Positions 61,444 to 64,000 of a DNA stretch of 64,000 nucleotides are shown piece by piece. The translations under genes and the position numbers were made by a program. The notes under the pieces were generated by a model that was given only the letters and a program-made list of their open reading frames with translations, ran no database searches and was not told the origin of the DNA. Source of the DNA: an uncultured Blautia sp. (GTDB taxonomy: Bacteria > Bacillota > Clostridia > Lachnospirales > Lachnospiraceae); NCBI GenBank assembly GCA_946557785.1, contig CAMNTH010000002.1, positions 186,001 through 250,000 on the forward strand, read 5' to 3'. How positions within the stretch are numbered: the stretch's first letter is position 1; every line of letters starts with the position of its first letter.

Positions 61444-62351
61444 GGTCTATCTGGTAAAAAAGGGGAAAAAATCTGTATACATATAGATTCTCCTGAGAAG
61501 GGCTGTCGAAGAACCACTTTTCCCGCATGAAGACAAAGACATTTTGCCCTGTCTTCCCAGCCGTAAAATGGATCTCCAATTATCGGATGCCCAAGACAAG
61601 CCATATGCACTCGGATCTGATGTGTGCGTCCTGTCTCCAAAGTACATTCCACAAGGGATATCTTCTCTGTATCCGTATCAAAAATATGTATTGTCCTGTA
61701 AAATGTAACCGCACTTACCCCTTTTCCTTGTTCTGCTGCCCTCATTCGATTCTTCTCACCGGGCACACGCTCCAGGGGAAATGTGATTTTTCCCTCACCA
61801 TTCTCTAAAATGCCGTGTATAAGAGCCATATAGGTCTTATGGAAGGTTCCCCTTTCCCTCTGCTTCCAAAGTCTCGCAGCCGCAGCCTGGTTCTTGGCAA
61901 AAACCACAGCACCTGACGTATCTTTATCCAGCCTCCCTACAAGCCGCAGAGCATTCTCTTCTCCTTTTGCCCTGAGATATGACACGGCCTGGGCGCCTAA
62001 GCTGTCATCAAAATGTCCTCTTCCCGGATGACAGCTTATCCCGGAAGGTTTATTCAGGATTAAAATATCTCTGTCTTCATAACAGATATGACTTTTCGGC
62101 AAATCCCTCCGAACTGCATAGTCTGTTTTCACGTCATCATCCAGCCTAAGGCAGATACGTTGTCCTTCCTTTAATATTTCTGTGCTTCGCATCTGCTTTC
62201 CGTCTACCTTTATTCCTTCCCGGCGGAATTTCAGGCGGCTGATTTCCTTTTTAGAAAAACCGGATTCCCTTAAAAATTTTTCCAGGGTTTTCCCCGAATC
62301 TTCTTTTACAGTTCGCTTTTCCCAGACCGTCATCTGTGAAACCGCTTCCAT
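61440..62351 (-). CDS. RluA-family pseudouridine synthase
   Basis: About 303 residues: an N-terminal S4 RNA-binding domain ('GKTLEKFLRESGFSKKEISR') and the RluA catalytic domain with Asp in 'LVGRLDKDTSGAVVF'. Further family markers are 'LILNKPSGISCHPGRGHFDD' and 'LETGRTHQIRVHMACLGHPI'. It modifies rRNA or tRNA uridine; the target is not evident. The ATG at 62351 follows GGAGG by eight bases; a longer frame uses TTG and is rejected. Confidence 0.92.
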   Translation of the reverse strand: MEAVSQMTVWEKRTVKEDSGKTLEKFLRESGFSKKEISRLKFRREGIKVDGKQMRSTEILKEGQRICLRLDDDVKTDYAVRRDLPKSHICYEDRDILILNKPSGISCHPGRGHFDDSLGAQAVSYLRAKGEENALRLVGRLDKDTSGAVVFAKNQAAAARLWKQRERGTFHKTYMALIHGILENGEGKITFPLERVPGEKNRMRAAEQGKGVSAVTFYRTIHIFDTDTEKISLVECTLETGRTHQIRVHMACLGHPIIGDPFYGWEDRAKCLCLHAGKVVLRQPFSGESICIQIFSPFLPDRP

Positions 62352-62363
62352 AAACATATCCTC

Positions 62364-62412
62364 CAAAAAACCGCCGCATCACGGATCAGTACTGATCCTG
62401 CAATGCAGCGGC
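62364..62412 (-). terminator. Terminator between the symporter and the pseudouridine synthase
   Basis: On the minus strand GCCGCTGCATTGCAGGATCAG pairs with a largely complementary CTGATCC...GCGGCGG arm (imperfect), followed by TTTTTT. It ends the symporter transcript 13 bases before the next gene. Confidence 0.8.
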
Positions 62413-62455
62413 ATTTCATATTTCTTTATCTGCTGTTTTTCTTTGTCTGCATCTT

Positions 62456-63838
62456 TTATTTATCTACAACCGGTATCTTCGTATCATCCTTTGCATCCAA
62501 ATTGTTAATATATTTCTTTGTTTCCTTAACAATAATCGGGGACAAAAGCAATACAGCGATCAAGTTAGGAATTGCCATAAGCGCATTCAGAATATCTGCG
62601 ATGGTCCACACCAGGTTCAGAGAAACAACCGGTGCGATTGCAGCAACCACAACATAAATGATACGATAAGGAATCAACCCCTTCCTTCCGGAAAAATATT
62701 CCACGCAGCGCTCTCCATAATAAGCCCATCCAAGAACTGTAGAATACGCAAAGGAAATAATGCCAACTACAAGAATCACAGGTCCTAAAACCGGAATCTG
62801 CTGGAAGGCCAGTGTCGTAAGAACACCGCCGTCAGAAACCGTACTCATGTCGATAGAAGGATTCTTCATGATGCTGGTAACCAGAACAAGACCTGTCATC
62901 AAACATACTACAACTGTATCCCAAAAAGTACCAGTACTGGATACCAAAGCCTGACGAACCGGATTTCTGGTCTGTGCTGCTGCGGCAGCGATAGGTGCAG
63001 AGCCCATACCGGATTCGTTGGAGAACAATCCTCTTGCAATACCATACTGCATTGCCATCATGATCCCGCGGCCAACAAGACCGCCTGCAGCTGCTCCTGG
63101 TGTAAAAGCAAGCTCGCAAATCTTCCGAATTGCAGGAATAATAAAGTCATAGTTAAGCCCAAGGATGATCACACAGCCTACCACATAGAAAAAGGCCATA
63201 AACGGAACAAGTTTCTCACATACATTAGCAATAGATTTGATTCCGCCGAAGATAACCAAAGCAGTCAGCGCTGCAACTGCAATACCGATCAGCACAGGTG
63301 CAATGTGCAGGTTTTCCTTGCATACGGTAGCAATGGCATTTACCTGGGTAGCACAGCCGATTCCAAAGGATGCAAACGCTCCAAAAAATGCAAAAACTAA
63401 GCCGAGCCATCTCATATTCAGCCCGCGCTCCAATGCATACATGGCGCCGCCCTGCATACGGCCGTCTTTTGTTTTTACACGATATTTCACGGCAATCAAA
63501 GATTCACTGTACTTAGTTGCAATCCCGAATACACCGGTAAGCCAGCACCAAAGAACTGCACCAGGTCCTCCGATAGCGATCGCTGTTCCGACACCGATGA
63601 TATTACCGGTTCCGATGGTAGATGCAAGAGCCGTTGTCAGCGCACCAAACTGGCTCACTTCCCCTTCTGCATCAGGATCCTTTGATACAGAGAGCCGAAT
63701 ACCTGTTCCAATCTTTCTCTGAATGAATCCGGTGCGGATCGTCATAAAAATGTGTGTTCCCAAAAGCAGGATGATCATCCACCAGTCCCAGACAAATTTG
63801 TCAATGCTGTTAATGACATTTGTAATAGTCTCTAACAT
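62456..63838 (-). CDS. Sodium:alanine/glycine symporter (AGCS family)
   Basis: A 460-residue polytopic symporter with the AGCS signature 'FGALTTALASTIGTGNIIGV', 'GGPGAVLWCWLTG' and 'RGLFSNESGMGSAPIAAAAA'. It imports alanine, glycine or possibly glutamine with Na+. The 160-base leader to the window edge holds no recognisable glycine riboswitch in the part visible. GGGGGAGG precedes the ATG. Confidence 0.92.
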   Translation of the reverse strand: MLETITNVINSIDKFVWDWWMIILLLGTHIFMTIRTGFIQRKIGTGIRLSVSKDPDAEGEVSQFGALTTALASTIGTGNIIGVGTAIAIGGPGAVLWCWLTGVFGIATKYSESLIAVKYRVKTKDGRMQGGAMYALERGLNMRWLGLVFAFFGAFASFGIGCATQVNAIATVCKENLHIAPVLIGIAVAALTALVIFGGIKSIANVCEKLVPFMAFFYVVGCVIILGLNYDFIIPAIRKICELAFTPGAAAGGLVGRGIMMAMQYGIARGLFSNESGMGSAPIAAAAAQTRNPVRQALVSSTGTFWDTVVVCLMTGLVLVTSIMKNPSIDMSTVSDGGVLTTLAFQQIPVLGPVILVVGIISFAYSTVLGWAYYGERCVEYFSGRKGLIPYRIIYVVVAAIAPVVSLNLVWTIADILNALMAIPNLIAVLLLSPIIVKETKKYINNLDAKDDTKIPVVDK

Positions 63839-64000
63839 ATTTTTCCTCCCCCATCTCTATAAAGATATCTTATGATGCTTGGGCAAAAGATATTTTATCC
63901 CTTACTGCCGAAAGAACAAATTCCTATGAAAAAAGAAAAGGCATACCGCGGCTGATGTCGCTGTACACCTTTGTACATATTTATCATCCCGTCCTGCAGC

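Noticed and set aside
63839-64000. Glycine riboswitch before the sodium:alanine symporter
   Set aside because: The visible leader lacks the conserved glycine-aptamer segments. A T-rich stretch near 63940 is not a convincing terminator.
1-64000. CRISPR array, tRNA or rRNA genes
   Set aside because: No spaced direct repeats, cloverleaf ends or rRNA segments were recognised on reading both strands; a tRNA/CRISPR search program would be needed to be certain.

Overview
The window looks like the chromosome of a Gram-positive, spore-former-type Firmicute, most likely a member of the Lachnospiraceae; the genus is not resolved. The reasons are strong TTGACA/TATAAT promoters, GGAGG ribosome sites, T-box leaders on tyrS and leuS, a lysine riboswitch, the order yicC-remA-gmk-rpoZ-rimO-pgsA-cinA, an S21 gene beside cardiolipin synthase, pyruvate phosphate dikinase and a small Cys/Gly-rich 'high-cysteine' protein. 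I saw no rRNA, tRNA or CRISPR array.

Region 1 (1-16.7 kb, nearly all minus strand) is core: scpB (partial) and scpA, a phosphoesterase, an ABC exporter, a D-Ala-D-Ala carboxypeptidase, cardiolipin synthase, rpsU, alaS, T-box-controlled tyrS, a membrane MutS-like ATPase, a lysine-riboswitch-controlled NhaC-type transporter and a repeat-bearing SleB-like wall hydrolase. Region 2 (16.9-18.2 kb) holds small proteins of unknown role. Region 3 (18.2-23.7 kb) is the yicC-to-cinA operon, divergent from rqcH and an ABC-F gene (23.7-27.2 kb). Region 4 (27.3-40.8 kb) has a secreted serpin, leuS with a T-box, an EF-G paralogue, tyrA-aroA, an orphan barstar, a D-2-hydroxyacid dehydrogenase, and an operon of a c-di-GMP response regulator, an Hpt protein and a TlpA-like lipoprotein.

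Region 5 (40.9-58.7 kb) is accessory. It opens with a decayed glycoside hydrolase and a fructuronate/mannitol reductase, then an AT-rich GntR-ABC operon and an IS3 fragment. The most interesting locus is a compact minus-strand operon at 46.0-53.06 kb: a small XRE regulator, one polypeptide carrying both a cytosine-C5 and an adenine-N6 DNA methyltransferase, and an HNH nuclease. This architecture predicts a Type IIS-like restriction-modification system with an asymmetric target. Downstream in the same operon are an XRE protein split by a G8 tract and an ImmA/IrrE-like metallopeptidase carrying two in-frame TAA codons and a second XRE-like domain. From 53.2 to 56.9 kb lies a mosaic of truncated conjugative-element genes (M48 peptidase, ParB, helicase, two different coupling proteins, PcfB, ArdC-like, CHAP), joined end to end. 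It is followed by an intact LysR gene, a hydrolase lipoprotein cut at its catalytic centre and a serine recombinase tail that runs into the 3' end of ppdK.

Region 6 (58.7-64 kb) returns to core genes: ppdK, an RluA-type pseudouridine synthase and a sodium:alanine symporter.
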